From: CAYVOX01 sp964453035
Lineage (GTDB): Bacteria; Chloroflexota; Anaerolineae; Anaerolineales; Anaerolineaceae
Assembly: GCA_964453035.1 (NCBI GenBank)
Contig: CAYVOX010000148.1
Span: 1-7,739 of the forward strand
DNA length: 7,739 nt
Direction of reading: 5' to 3'
Positions within the stretch are counted from its first letter, which is position 1. Each line of letters begins with the position of its first letter. The notes beneath the pieces are model-generated. The model saw only the letters and a list, made by a program, of their open reading frames with translations, was not told the origin of the DNA and searched no databases. The position numbers were made by a program, and so were the translations under genes. Below are positions 1 to 6,384 of this stretch, one piece after another.

Positions 1-70
1 AACAACAAACTATAAAAACACTCAACCCTACCCAAAGAATGGTTTTGTGGTTCTTCTTATTTTGAACACC

Positions 71-107
71 TGGGTTTTCCGGCGCCAAATCAGCGCCGGA
101 AAACCCA
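71..107 (-). terminator. stem-loop closing the cluster, no U-tract
   Basis: A perfect 15-bp inverted repeat (71-85 with 93-107) has a 7-nt loop and a GC-rich inner stem (GGCGC with GCGCC). It begins 57 nt after the lipoprotein stop. No T-run follows on either strand, so it may be a non-canonical terminator or a 3'-end stabiliser of the mRNA. It could also act on transcripts arriving from the other side. Confidence 0.6.
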
Positions 108-163
108 TTCTCACATCTGGCAGGGACCAAACCTTGCGGTCAATCCCTTCATTTTTGCCGGAA

Positions 164-2053
164 TTACTTCAGCTCAAACTTCTCAGCCAGCACCGGCACG
201 TAGTTGTTATCTGCCCACATGTACCAGAACAGGGGCGGGTACTCCATGTACTGGTACGGGTTGCCAATGCCCAGAGGCAGGTTGTCGGTTGCGAAGACGT
301 TGTAGTGAGCCTTGGGCGGCTGCGGGTAAGGATAGGAGGACGCAAAGTCCTTCGGTTGACCCGTTGCCGGTTTCAGCGTGCCAGCCAGCAGTTGCATGCC
401 GATGTAGTTATCGGTCTGGTTGTTCTTGTAAATCTTGTCTTCCAGCGGCAGCCAACCGGTGATGGTTTTGGTATTGATGGGGTCATTCGAGTAGCGCTCA
501 AAGAAGCCCAGGACGGGCAGTTCTTCGTTCACCAGCAGCGAGAGCGTTTCGATGGCTTTCTTCTGGGCAGCCGTATCCGTTCCGGCGATCGCGGCAGCTA
601 ACAGATCTGGGATGTAAACTTCCTTACCATCAGGTCCCTTCTGCGTCCAACTCCAGTTAAAGCCGGCGGGTTTACCTTCCTTATTGGGGTTGTTGCGCGG
701 GGCATTCAGGTAGTAGTTGAAGGAAGTACGCGGATTCGGCGGGTTATAGTAAATCGAAAGGTCTACCAGGATGCTGTACTTGCCTTCCGATTGCACCGTG
801 GCGCGCTCAGAGGATTGGTAACCGCGTACCGTGCTCTTGATGCCGAACTTGTTCAACTGCTGGGCGGCATTTTCCGCGGAAGCAAACCAATCTGCAAAGT
901 CGGAGGGCACGGAGAGTTCCAGTTCAATCTTCTTGCCCTTGTCATCTACATAGAAGCCGTCGGCGCCCTTCTTGAAGTTAACCGTGGCAAGCAGTTCTTC
1001 GGCTTTTTTCAGGTCCTTCTTGTAGGGGTTCAGCTTGGCAATCGCTTCCTTGCTCAGCCAGGTTTCCACAGCTGCATCGGTGAAGCCAGCCATGTACTTC
1101 AGGCCCTTGCCCGCGTCGCCCAGCGAAACTTTGCCGTTCTCGTCGCGGTCAATGATGTAGGCCAACGCCTGTCGGAATTCCTTGACGGAATTGGGATACA
1201 TATTCTGGTTGAACCAGAAGCCAGGGCCGGTACCAGTAGGCCCGTAGATAATCTTGATTTCGGGCAGAGCAGTGAAAGCCTTGATGTTGGCGGGAGTGAA
1301 GCCGTGGGTGGAGTAGTCAATGTTGCCAGCCAGAACCAGCGGCACAGTCGCGGTGGTTTCGCCGTAGTACATGGTCAGCGTGTCAAAGTCAATCTTATCC
1401 GCGTTGTAGCCGGTGGGGTTCTTCTTCAGCGTCAATTGCGCTTCGGTGACCGACTTTGTATCGATCTTGTAGGGGCCCATCACCACGGTGTCGGTGGGTT
1501 TGAAGGCATACAGGTCATCCAGGAACTTCTTAACCACATCACCCTTGCGATCGGTATTCGCCTTGCGCAGTTCGCCAGCCTGATCCATCCATTTTCCGTA
1601 CTGCGCATAGGGGAAGATCTGGTTGACTTTGAGGATGGTGCGGATGGGCGTAATGGAAACGTTGTTCAGCGTGAAGGTGATCACCTGGGCATCCACCACC
1701 TTAATATCGGTGATGTAAGTCCAGGCTGAACCAGATTGCGCCCAGTAGATGTTGTAGGTGCCCAGGATATCCTTGGTGGTGAAGTCGCCGCCGTCACTCC
1801 ACTTGATGCCCTTCTTCAACGTGACGGTCAGATCCCAGGTTTTTGCCGCAGCCGTAGGCGCCACAGTCGCAGCAGCCGTCGGAGCAACCGTGGGAGCTTT
1901 GGTAGGGGCAACGGTTGGCGCAACAGTCGGGGCGACGGTTGGCGCAACAGTGGGTTTTACTGTCGCGGTTGGGGGAACCGGGGTTGCCGCAGGCGTGCAG
2001 GCTGTAATGACCAGAACCAGCAGAACCAGGGCATATAAGAATGTTTTCTTCAT
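164..2053 (-). CDS. family-5 solute-binding lipoprotein, apparently circularly permuted
   Basis: This is the importer's extracytoplasmic binding protein, 629 residues. The signal peptide MKKTFLYALVLLVLVITAC ends in a lipobox (ITAC) with lipidated C19, the only cysteine. Residues 20-70 form a Thr/Pro/Ala/Val tether of ten four-residue units. The SBP_bac_5 core then starts abruptly at TWDLTVTLKKGIKWSDGG (72-89), a block that usually comes after the first 60-80 residues of the mature protein. Other family features follow: MGPYKI (192-197), FNQNMYPNSVKEFRQALAYIIDRD (281-304), LNPYKKDLKKAEELL (341-355) and ELPVLGFFERYSNDPINTKTITGW (511-534). The usual N-terminal block (HYNVFATDN, NPYQYMEYPPLFWYMWADNN, YVPVLAEKFELK) instead sits at 583-629 before the stop, reached through a Pro-rich linker (574-581). 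The ATG at 2053 was chosen because AAGGAG lies 7 nt upstream and the signal peptide begins there. The substrate could be an oligosaccharide, a peptide or a muropeptide. Confidence 0.93.
   Translation of the reverse strand: MKKTFLYALVLLVLVITACTPAATPVPPTATVKPTVAPTVAPTVAPTVAPTKAPTVAPTAAATVAPTAAAKTWDLTVTLKKGIKWSDGGDFTTKDILGTYNIYWAQSGSAWTYITDIKVVDAQVITFTLNNVSITPIRTILKVNQIFPYAQYGKWMDQAGELRKANTDRKGDVVKKFLDDLYAFKPTDTVVMGPYKIDTKSVTEAQLTLKKNPTGYNADKIDFDTLTMYYGETTATVPLVLAGNIDYSTHGFTPANIKAFTALPEIKIIYGPTGTGPGFWFNQNMYPNSVKEFRQALAYIIDRDENGKVSLGDAGKGLKYMAGFTDAAVETWLSKEAIAKLNPYKKDLKKAEELLATVNFKKGADGFYVDDKGKKIELELSVPSDFADWFASAENAAQQLNKFGIKSTVRGYQSSERATVQSEGKYSILVDLSIYYNPPNPRTSFNYYLNAPRNNPNKEGKPAGFNWSWTQKGPDGKEVYIPDLLAAAIAGTDTAAQKKAIETLSLLVNEELPVLGFFERYSNDPINTKTITGWLPLEDKIYKNNQTDNYIGMQLLAGTLKPATGQPKDFASSYPYPQPPKAHYNVFATDNLPLGIGNPYQYMEYPPLFWYMWADNNYVPVLAEKFELK
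1844..1963 (-). repeat. 12-bp coding repeat array encoding the Thr-Val-Ala-Pro tether
   Basis: Ten in-frame 12-bp units encode residues 31-70 of the binding lipoprotein: TVKP, then mostly TVAP, with TKAP and TAAA variants. Some units are identical at DNA level. ACTGTTGCGCCA occurs at 1951-1940 and again at 1927-1916, giving a 24-bp higher-order period. The tether probably spaces the binding domain from the membrane anchor. Such arrays can change unit number by slippage without breaking the frame. Confidence 0.85.
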
Positions 2054-2060
2054 TTTCTTT

Positions 2061-2066
2061 CTCCTT
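2061..2066 (-). promoter_or_regulatory. ribosome site fixing the lipoprotein start
   Basis: AAGGAG stands 7 nt before the ATG at 2053, where the lipoprotein signal peptide begins. The longer reading frame from TTG at 2128 would add 25 charged and mixed residues in front of the signal peptide and is not favoured. Confidence 0.85.
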
Positions 2067-2075
2067 TTGAATTTG

Positions 2076-2103
2076 TCTATACACGGAAGGCCAATCAACA
2101 CAA
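2076..2103 (-). promoter_or_regulatory. possible weak internal promoter before the lipoprotein gene
   Basis: TATAGA (2081-2076) resembles a -10 element, with TTGTGT (2103-2098) 16 nt upstream as a poor -35. It would give a leader of about 16 nt and extra binding-protein transcript, which importers often need. The -35 matches the consensus at only half its positions, so this is tentative. Confidence 0.2.
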
Positions 2104-2127
2104 CCTCAAAGCTCACAAATCTCTTCA

Positions 2128-2138
2128 ATCACCTCCTT
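2128..2138 (-). promoter_or_regulatory. orphan perfect Shine-Dalgarno sequence between genes
   Basis: AAGGAGGTGAT is an 11-nt match to the complement of the usual bacterial 16S rRNA 3' end. It begins immediately after the stop of the small membrane protein gene. No ATG or GTG lies at a normal distance. A TTG (2128-2126) begins only 3 nt after GGAGG, in frame with the binding lipoprotein. Possible roles are a ribosome loading or standby site for the lipoprotein gene 75 nt downstream, or a relic start. Confidence 0.5.
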
Positions 2139-2324
2139 CTACTTATTCGACCTGCGAATGGCTACGTAAAGAACTGCGAGCATCACCAGTCCAATCACGA
2201 AAGTCACCACAGTCACCACAAACTCAGCCGTTCCCGGCTGGACAAAAAACAACAGGCAGAGCGAGCAAAGCAGAATGAACAAAACGGCGCGAAACCAGAG
2301 ATTTCCCACCTCCGGACTAATCAT
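2139..2324 (-). CDS. small two-helix membrane protein, unknown function
   Basis: This is a 61-residue hydrophobic protein that I do not recognise. Helix 1 is about residues 11-28 (FRAVLFILLC onward). A short QPGTAE turn follows, then helix 2 at about 35-56, and the protein ends in a basic RRSNK tail. This suggests a hairpin with both ends in the cytoplasm by the positive-inside rule. It looks like a real gene: its ATG overlaps the stop of the F-type ATPase gene as ATGA, GAGGG (2336-2332) sits 7 nt upstream, and it fills the space between that gene and the binding-protein leader. It may be an accessory subunit or stability factor of the importer, but that is inferred from position alone. Small hydrophobic proteins of this kind occur inside ABC clusters without assigned roles. 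Confidence 0.7.
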   Translation of the reverse strand: MISPEVGNLWFRAVLFILLCSLCLLFFVQPGTAEFVVTVVTFVIGLVMLAVLYVAIRRSNK

Positions 2325-3328
2325 ACTACATCCCTCAAAATCTCTGTGCCGCGCTGACGGATCACCGGGTGGCAGGCAGCCGCAGTGCCGTCATTGAAGT
2401 ATGTCAAAGGTGGCACCACCTTTTCGCACTTTTCGCCGTCAAAGAACGGGCAGCGCGGGTGGAAAGAACAGCCCGTCGGCAGCTTTAACAGGCTGGGCAC
2501 ATCCATGCTACGCAATTCAATCCGCCCCTTGGCGCGCGTCCGGTCCGGGTCAGCCTCAGGGATGGCTGAGAGCAGCACCTTGGTATAGGGATGTTGCGGG
2601 TTTTCAACCAGCTGCTCCGAAGGACTCAGTTCCACCAGACGCCCCAGGTACATCACGCCGATGCGTCCTTCCCAGGCAAAATACTTCGCCAGCGCCAGGT
2701 CGTGCGTGATGAACAGGAACGACATGCCCAGTTTTTCCTTAAGCCGCGTCATCATTTTCAGAAGGCTGATGCGAATGGACACATCCACCATCGAGACCGC
2801 TTCATCCGCCACGATAAAACTCGGGTTGACGGTAATCGCCCGCGCCACCGAAACCCGCTGCCGCTGCCCCCCGCTCAACTGGTGCGGGAATTTATCCAGC
2901 AGATCATCTGGCGGGGTCAGGTCCACCAGTTCCAGCAATTCCCGCACCCGGTTGCGCGTATCAGTCTCATTTTTGGTCAGCCGGTGGTAGCGCAGCGGCG
3001 CAGAGATGATATCAAAGACCGTGTGCGCCGGGTTCAGCGAGGCATACGGGTCCTGGTGCACCATCTGAACCGCCATGCGGTAATCTTTGTGCTCCTCTTT
3101 GCTCAGCTTTTTAAGGTCTTTTCCGTTGATCAAGATTTGCCCCGAGGTCGGCTCCAGTAAATTGGCAATCATTTTCCCGGTTGTGGTTTTACCGCAGCCC
3201 GATTCCCCCACCAGGCAAACCACTTCGCCCTCCTGGAACTTGATGCTCAAATCGTCAACCGCCTTAATCGCATTGCGCTTGACCTGGAATGTGCGTGTGA
3301 CGTGTTTTAGTTCGATGATGGTGTTCAT
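2321..3328 (-). CDS. ABC importer ATPase, DppF/OppF type
   Basis: This is the second ATPase subunit, 335 residues. Walker A is GESGCGKTT (41-49), the Q-loop Gln is 92 (HQDPYASLNP is typical of the F-type subunit), the signature is LSGGQRQR (151-158), Walker B is FIVADEAVS (171-179) and the switch His is 209. The C-terminal domain again has four cysteines (C287, C293, C301, C319). The segment after Walker B reads DEAVSMVDVSIR, where the commonest F-type sequence is DEPVSALDVSIR. The catalytic Glu is kept, but the following Pro and the D-loop residues differ, which may mark a subfamily. The start overlaps the DppD-type stop, with GAGG (3336-3333) 4 nt upstream. The stop in turn overlaps the start of the small membrane protein gene (ATGA). 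Confidence 0.93.
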   Translation of the reverse strand: MNTIIELKHVTRTFQVKRNAIKAVDDLSIKFQEGEVVCLVGESGCGKTTTGKMIANLLEPTSGQILINGKDLKKLSKEEHKDYRMAVQMVHQDPYASLNPAHTVFDIISAPLRYHRLTKNETDTRNRVRELLELVDLTPPDDLLDKFPHQLSGGQRQRVSVARAITVNPSFIVADEAVSMVDVSIRISLLKMMTRLKEKLGMSFLFITHDLALAKYFAWEGRIGVMYLGRLVELSPSEQLVENPQHPYTKVLLSAIPEADPDRTRAKGRIELRSMDVPSLLKLPTGCSFHPRCPFFDGEKCEKVVPPLTYFNDGTAAACHPVIRQRGTEILRDVV

Positions 3329-4383
3329 TTGACCTCGAAGGCTTTCAGCGCTTCACGGGCTTCTTGCCAGCGCCAGCAAGCCACGCCGTGATCTCGCGTG
3401 ATGTACTCCAACGTCGGTTCGGTTTGCCGGCAGTGGTCATCCGCCAGCGGACAGCGTGGGTGAAATTTGCATCCCGTGGGTAGTTCGATCAGGTCTGGTG
3501 GCTGCCCGGGGATGGAGGTTAAGTTCTCCTTGGTCCCCTCCAGCGTTGGCACCGCATTGATGAGCCCGATGGTGTAGGGGTGGTGGGGATTTTTGAATAC
3601 CGTGTATACATCCGCCATCTCTACAATGCGCCCCGCATACATCGTTGCCACCCGATCAGCCAGCTCGGCTGCCAGCGAAAGATCGTGCGAGATGAAAATC
3701 AGCGAGAACGATAGCTCCTGCCGTAAGGTATTCAGCACATCCATGATGTTGCGCTGCGTCAGGATATCCAGTGCGGTCGTCGGCTCATCCAGAATGAGCA
3801 CCTGCGGGTCGAGCAGCAGGCTGAGCGCGATTAACACCCGCTGCCGCATCCCACCCGAAAGCTCATGCGGGTAAGACTTCCACACCCGGTTCGGGTCCAA
3901 CCGCACCAGTTGCATCAGGTGGTCAGCCCGCTCCTTCAGTTCCTTGCCGCGCAGGTAATGGTGCGCCGCCGCTGTATCCTCAAATTGCGCCGAGACCCGC
4001 AAAACCGGGTTGAGCGAATTGAGCGCGGATTGAAACACCATCGCGCATTCTTTCCACCGGAATTGATTTAGCTCTCTGCCCTTCAGGTTTAAAACGTCAA
4101 TTTCATTCACCGCTTTGCCTTTGGCGTCAAACCGGCGGTAATTGATGGTGCCCTGCACAATTTGCGCCGTGGGCGGCAGCAGTTTGACAATTCCCAGGCT
4201 CACTGTAGTCTTTCCAGAGCCGCTTTCGCCAATCAACGCGATGACTTCACCGCGTTTGACATCAAAAGAGATATCCCGTACCGCCTGCACTCTTCCGCGC
4301 CGCGCCTTATACTCAATCGATAAGCCCCGCACATTCAATACGGTTTGAACCAGGTCATTGGTTTTCTGTGGTGTTGAAGCCAT
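3325..4383 (-). CDS. ABC importer ATPase, DppD/OppD type
   Basis: This is the first ATPase subunit, 352 residues from the ATG at 4383. Walker A is GESGSGKTT (52-60), the Q-loop Gln is 118, the signature is LSGGMRQR (175-182), Walker B is VLILDEPT (195-202) and the switch His is 233, so the nucleotide site looks complete. The C-terminal oligopeptide-transporter domain has four cysteines (C305, C311, C318, C336) in the GCKFHPRCP context. A similar Cys set holds an iron-sulfur cluster in a structurally studied DppD, so one is possible here. The alternative TTG start at 4389 overlaps the upstream stop but lies only 1 nt from GGAGG (4395-4391). The ATG at 4383 has the ideal 7-nt spacing and is preferred. 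The stop overlaps the next ATPase gene as ATGA. Confidence 0.93.
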   Translation of the reverse strand: MASTPQKTNDLVQTVLNVRGLSIEYKARRGRVQAVRDISFDVKRGEVIALIGESGSGKTTVSLGIVKLLPPTAQIVQGTINYRRFDAKGKAVNEIDVLNLKGRELNQFRWKECAMVFQSALNSLNPVLRVSAQFEDTAAAHHYLRGKELKERADHLMQLVRLDPNRVWKSYPHELSGGMRQRVLIALSLLLDPQVLILDEPTTALDILTQRNIMDVLNTLRQELSFSLIFISHDLSLAAELADRVATMYAGRIVEMADVYTVFKNPHHPYTIGLINAVPTLEGTKENLTSIPGQPPDLIELPTGCKFHPRCPLADDHCRQTEPTLEYITRDHGVACWRWQEAREALKAFEVK

Positions 4384-4385
4384 TG

Positions 4386-5273
4386 TCAAACCTCCGTCCG
4401 TAAGCGGGGATTGAAGAGTTCATCCATCGAGCGCGCCAGCATCACCAGCGAGAGCTCAAACAGAGCAATCGCCAGCACAGGCGAGATGATGTTCCACGCC
4501 GCATCCGCCTGGAACATGGCGCCTTTGGCGTAAGCCAGGCTCAGCATAACCCCCCAGTTGGCCCCAGAGAACGGCACCAACCCCAGAAAAACCAGTCCGG
4601 TCTGTTGGAAAATGGCCGAGGTCATCGAAAAAACCAGCGCAATCAGGATGTAAGACATCATGTTCGGCAGCATCTCTCTAAAGATAATGTGACTGGTGGG
4701 CAAGCCCAGCGCAGAAGCCGCCTCTACGTAATCCCGCTTGCGCAGCGAGAGCACCTGCGAGCGAATCTGCCGCGCCAGCCCAGCCCAGCTCAGCAGCGAG
4801 AGCAGCAGAGCCAGCAGCCAGGGCGAATCCAGCTTGATGAGTGTTGCCAGCACAGCCAACAGCGGAAAATGCGGTACCGTCAACCAAAGGTTCACAATTT
4901 CCATCAACAGGCTGTCCACCCACCCTCCCAGAAAAGCGCTGATCGAGCCAATCACCACTGCAATCAGGGTGGTGATGATGCCCGCCAGGAACGCCACAAT
5001 CATGATATCCTGCCCCCCGTTAATGACCTGCCGCAAGTTATCCCGCCCCTGGAAGTCTGTCCCCAGCGGGTGCTCCCAGGATGGCGAGGTGTAGATGAGG
5101 TCAACATTCGCTTCCTGCTCTGGAGGGAATATGAACGGTCCCACGAAAGACATCAGAACCAGGAAGATGAGCAAGATCAGGCCAAAAAAGCCCGATTTAT
5201 TGCGCAAGAGGATCTTAAAGGTCTTGCGAATTTCGATCCACCATCGGTTCAGCATTGCTTTGAAACCGTTCAT
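4386..5273 (-). CDS. ABC importer permease, DppC/OppC type
   Basis: This is the second permease, 295 residues, the normal length for the family. A short cytoplasmic N-tail carries the FKILLRNKSGFFGL lead into helix 1 (29-49). The family signature HPLGTDFQGRD is at 68-78. Helices follow near 91-113, 119-146 and 150-166. The EAA coupling loop DYVEAASALGLPTSHIIFRE is at 181-200, with helices near 207-232 and 262-281. The C-terminus is FNPRLR-type (288-292). The start ATG overlaps the previous stop as ATGA and has GGAGG at 5284-5280 with a 6-nt spacer. It would pair with the DppB-type protein to form the transmembrane channel, each contacting one of the two ATPases through its EAA loop. No defect is seen. 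Confidence 0.93.
   Translation of the reverse strand: MNGFKAMLNRWWIEIRKTFKILLRNKSGFFGLILLIFLVLMSFVGPFIFPPEQEANVDLIYTSPSWEHPLGTDFQGRDNLRQVINGGQDIMIVAFLAGIITTLIAVVIGSISAFLGGWVDSLLMEIVNLWLTVPHFPLLAVLATLIKLDSPWLLALLLSLLSWAGLARQIRSQVLSLRKRDYVEAASALGLPTSHIIFREMLPNMMSYILIALVFSMTSAIFQQTGLVFLGLVPFSGANWGVMLSLAYAKGAMFQADAAWNIISPVLAIALFELSLVMLARSMDELFNPRLRTEV
4391..4395 (-). promoter_or_regulatory. ribosome site fixing the DppD-type start
   Basis: GGAGG stands 7 nt before the ATG at 4383 but only 1 nt before the alternative TTG at 4389, so it selects the ATG. It lies inside the last codons of the upstream permease gene. Confidence 0.75.
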
Positions 5274-6349
5274 TTGTTACCTCCACTGATCCGGATGCGC
5301 GGATCCAACCAGCCGTAAAGAAAATCAGCCAGAAGGTTGGCAAAAATCACCGCGATGGTGGTCACAATAAATACCGCCTGCATCACCGGGTAATCTCGAC
5401 CCGAAACCGCCTGCCACAGCAACAAACCAATACCCTGGTAGGTGAAGATTTGCTCAATCAGCACCGACCCGCCAATCAGGTATGCGATGGAAATCGCCAG
5501 GCGGGTTGCCAGTGGAAGACTGGCATTTCGTCCAACATACGAGGTGATTATGCGCGTGTCCGAAAGCCCCCTGGCGCGCGCCACCGTCACGTAATCCTCA
5601 CCCAGCGTGGAAAGCGTGCTGCTTTTCATAGTCAACATCCAGTTGCCTGCTGTGGAAAGCACATACACCAGCGCCGGAACCGAAACATGCGCAAAAATAT
5701 CAACCAGGAACTTCAACGAGAATCCCGGCTCGATCCCCGGGCTCATCGAGCCCCGCATGTAATCAATTGGCACCAGCTTCCAGATTACCCCCAGCAGCAT
5801 GAAAAGCACAATTCCCAGCAAATAACCCGGGATAGCATCTACGGTTGCCGCCAGGTTGGTCAGAACATGGTCAATCCAGGTATTGCGCTTATAAGCCACA
5901 ATCATCCCCAGCGTCATCCCGATGATAAAGCTGAGGAACAGCGAGATACCCACGCTGAACAGCGTCCACGGCAACCTGGCAGCAATCATCGAATTGACCG
6001 ATACGCCCCTCGAGCGGTAAGATGTGCCAAAATCACCCTTCGCCAGGATTTGCATGAAGCTGAAGTACTGGTTAATGATGGGCTCATCCAGATTAATACC
6101 TGTCAACGAGGCGGCATACTGCGTCGCCTCCTCCATCGAGTACCCACGGTTGATAACCAGGTCTTGCACCAGCACGTCCAGCGGGCTTCCCGGCATCAGG
6201 CGAATGACAAAGAAGATGATGGTCACCACAATCAGCGTGATGAGCAGCGCCTTGAGGATGCGCCTCAGCCAGAAGCTCCTCCAGATTTTCAGCAGAATGG
6301 CGCCCACCCCTGACCTGGCAACCGGTTCGACGTAAGCAAGTTCACTCAT
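5270..6349 (-). CDS. ABC importer permease, DppB/OppB type
   Basis: This is the first inner-membrane permease of the importer, 359 residues. After a cytoplasmic N-tail of about 30 residues, helix 1 (32-50) is followed by the PGSP motif (53-56) and the extracytoplasmic segment typical of DppB proteins (about 57-125, with DFGTSYRS). Further helices lie near 129-152, 166-190, 219-241, 283-300 and 322-345. The cytoplasmic coupling loop (EAA motif, DYVTVARARGLSDTRI) is at 252-267, and the C-terminus has the usual LDPRIRI. I chose the ATG at 6349, not the in-frame TTG at 6367: AAAGGA (6363-6358) stands 8 nt before the ATG, while nothing resembling a ribosome site precedes the TTG. The stop overlaps the next gene's start (ATGA). 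The permease type is clear; the transported substrate cannot be read from it. Confidence 0.92.
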   Translation of the reverse strand: MSELAYVEPVARSGVGAILLKIWRSFWLRRILKALLITLIVVTIIFFVIRLMPGSPLDVLVQDLVINRGYSMEEATQYAASLTGINLDEPIINQYFSFMQILAKGDFGTSYRSRGVSVNSMIAARLPWTLFSVGISLFLSFIIGMTLGMIVAYKRNTWIDHVLTNLAATVDAIPGYLLGIVLFMLLGVIWKLVPIDYMRGSMSPGIEPGFSLKFLVDIFAHVSVPALVYVLSTAGNWMLTMKSSTLSTLGEDYVTVARARGLSDTRIITSYVGRNASLPLATRLAISIAYLIGGSVLIEQIFTYQGIGLLLWQAVSGRDYPVMQAVFIVTTIAVIFANLLADFLYGWLDPRIRISGGNK

Positions 6350-6356
6350 CGGGGCA

Positions 6357-6374
6357 ATCCTTTCCAAAAAGGAT
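6357..6374 (-). promoter_or_regulatory. intercistronic hairpin enclosing the permease ribosome site
   Basis: In the gap after namZ, ATCCTTT-TTGG-AAAGGAT forms a perfect 7-bp stem with a 4-nt loop. The AAAGGA that best serves the DppB-type start (6363-6358) lies wholly in the 3' arm. No U-run follows, so it does not resemble a terminator. It could reduce transporter translation relative to namZ or make it depend on upstream ribosomes. Confidence 0.4.
6358..6363 (-). promoter_or_regulatory. ribosome site fixing the DppB-type start
   Basis: AAAGGA stands 8 nt before the ATG at 6349. It supports that start over the in-frame TTG at 6367, which would lie upstream of this site. Confidence 0.65.
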
Positions 6375-6384
6375 AATTTCTATG

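Noticed and set aside
47..601. A plus-strand open frame starting in the intergenic end and running into the lipoprotein gene
   Set aside because: It passes through the terminal stem-loop and is antisense for most of its length. No family features are seen.
791..1729. A 312-codon open frame on the plus strand antisense to the lipoprotein gene
   Set aside because: It lies wholly inside a gene with clear family motifs, has low-complexity Gly/Val/Arg-rich content with no recognisable domain, and fits a codon-bias shadow.
164..2053. The idea that the lipoprotein gene is simply truncated at its 5' end
   Set aside because: The signal peptide, tether and ribosome site are intact, and the missing block is present in frame at the C-terminus. 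Permutation explains the data better.
2054..2128. A 25-residue N-terminal extension of the lipoprotein from TTG at 2128
   Set aside because: It would place charged residues ahead of a textbook lipoprotein signal peptide, and the ATG at 2053 has its own well-spaced AAGGAG.
4605..5318. A 237-codon plus-strand open frame opposite the DppC-type permease
   Set aside because: Its Gln/Arg/His-rich composition mirrors hydrophobic codons on the other strand, and there is no independent support for it as a gene.
5450..6313. A 287-codon plus-strand open frame opposite the DppB-type permease
   Set aside because: It is rich in Arg, His and Gln, as expected from reading a membrane-protein gene backwards, and it has no ribosome site or family motif.
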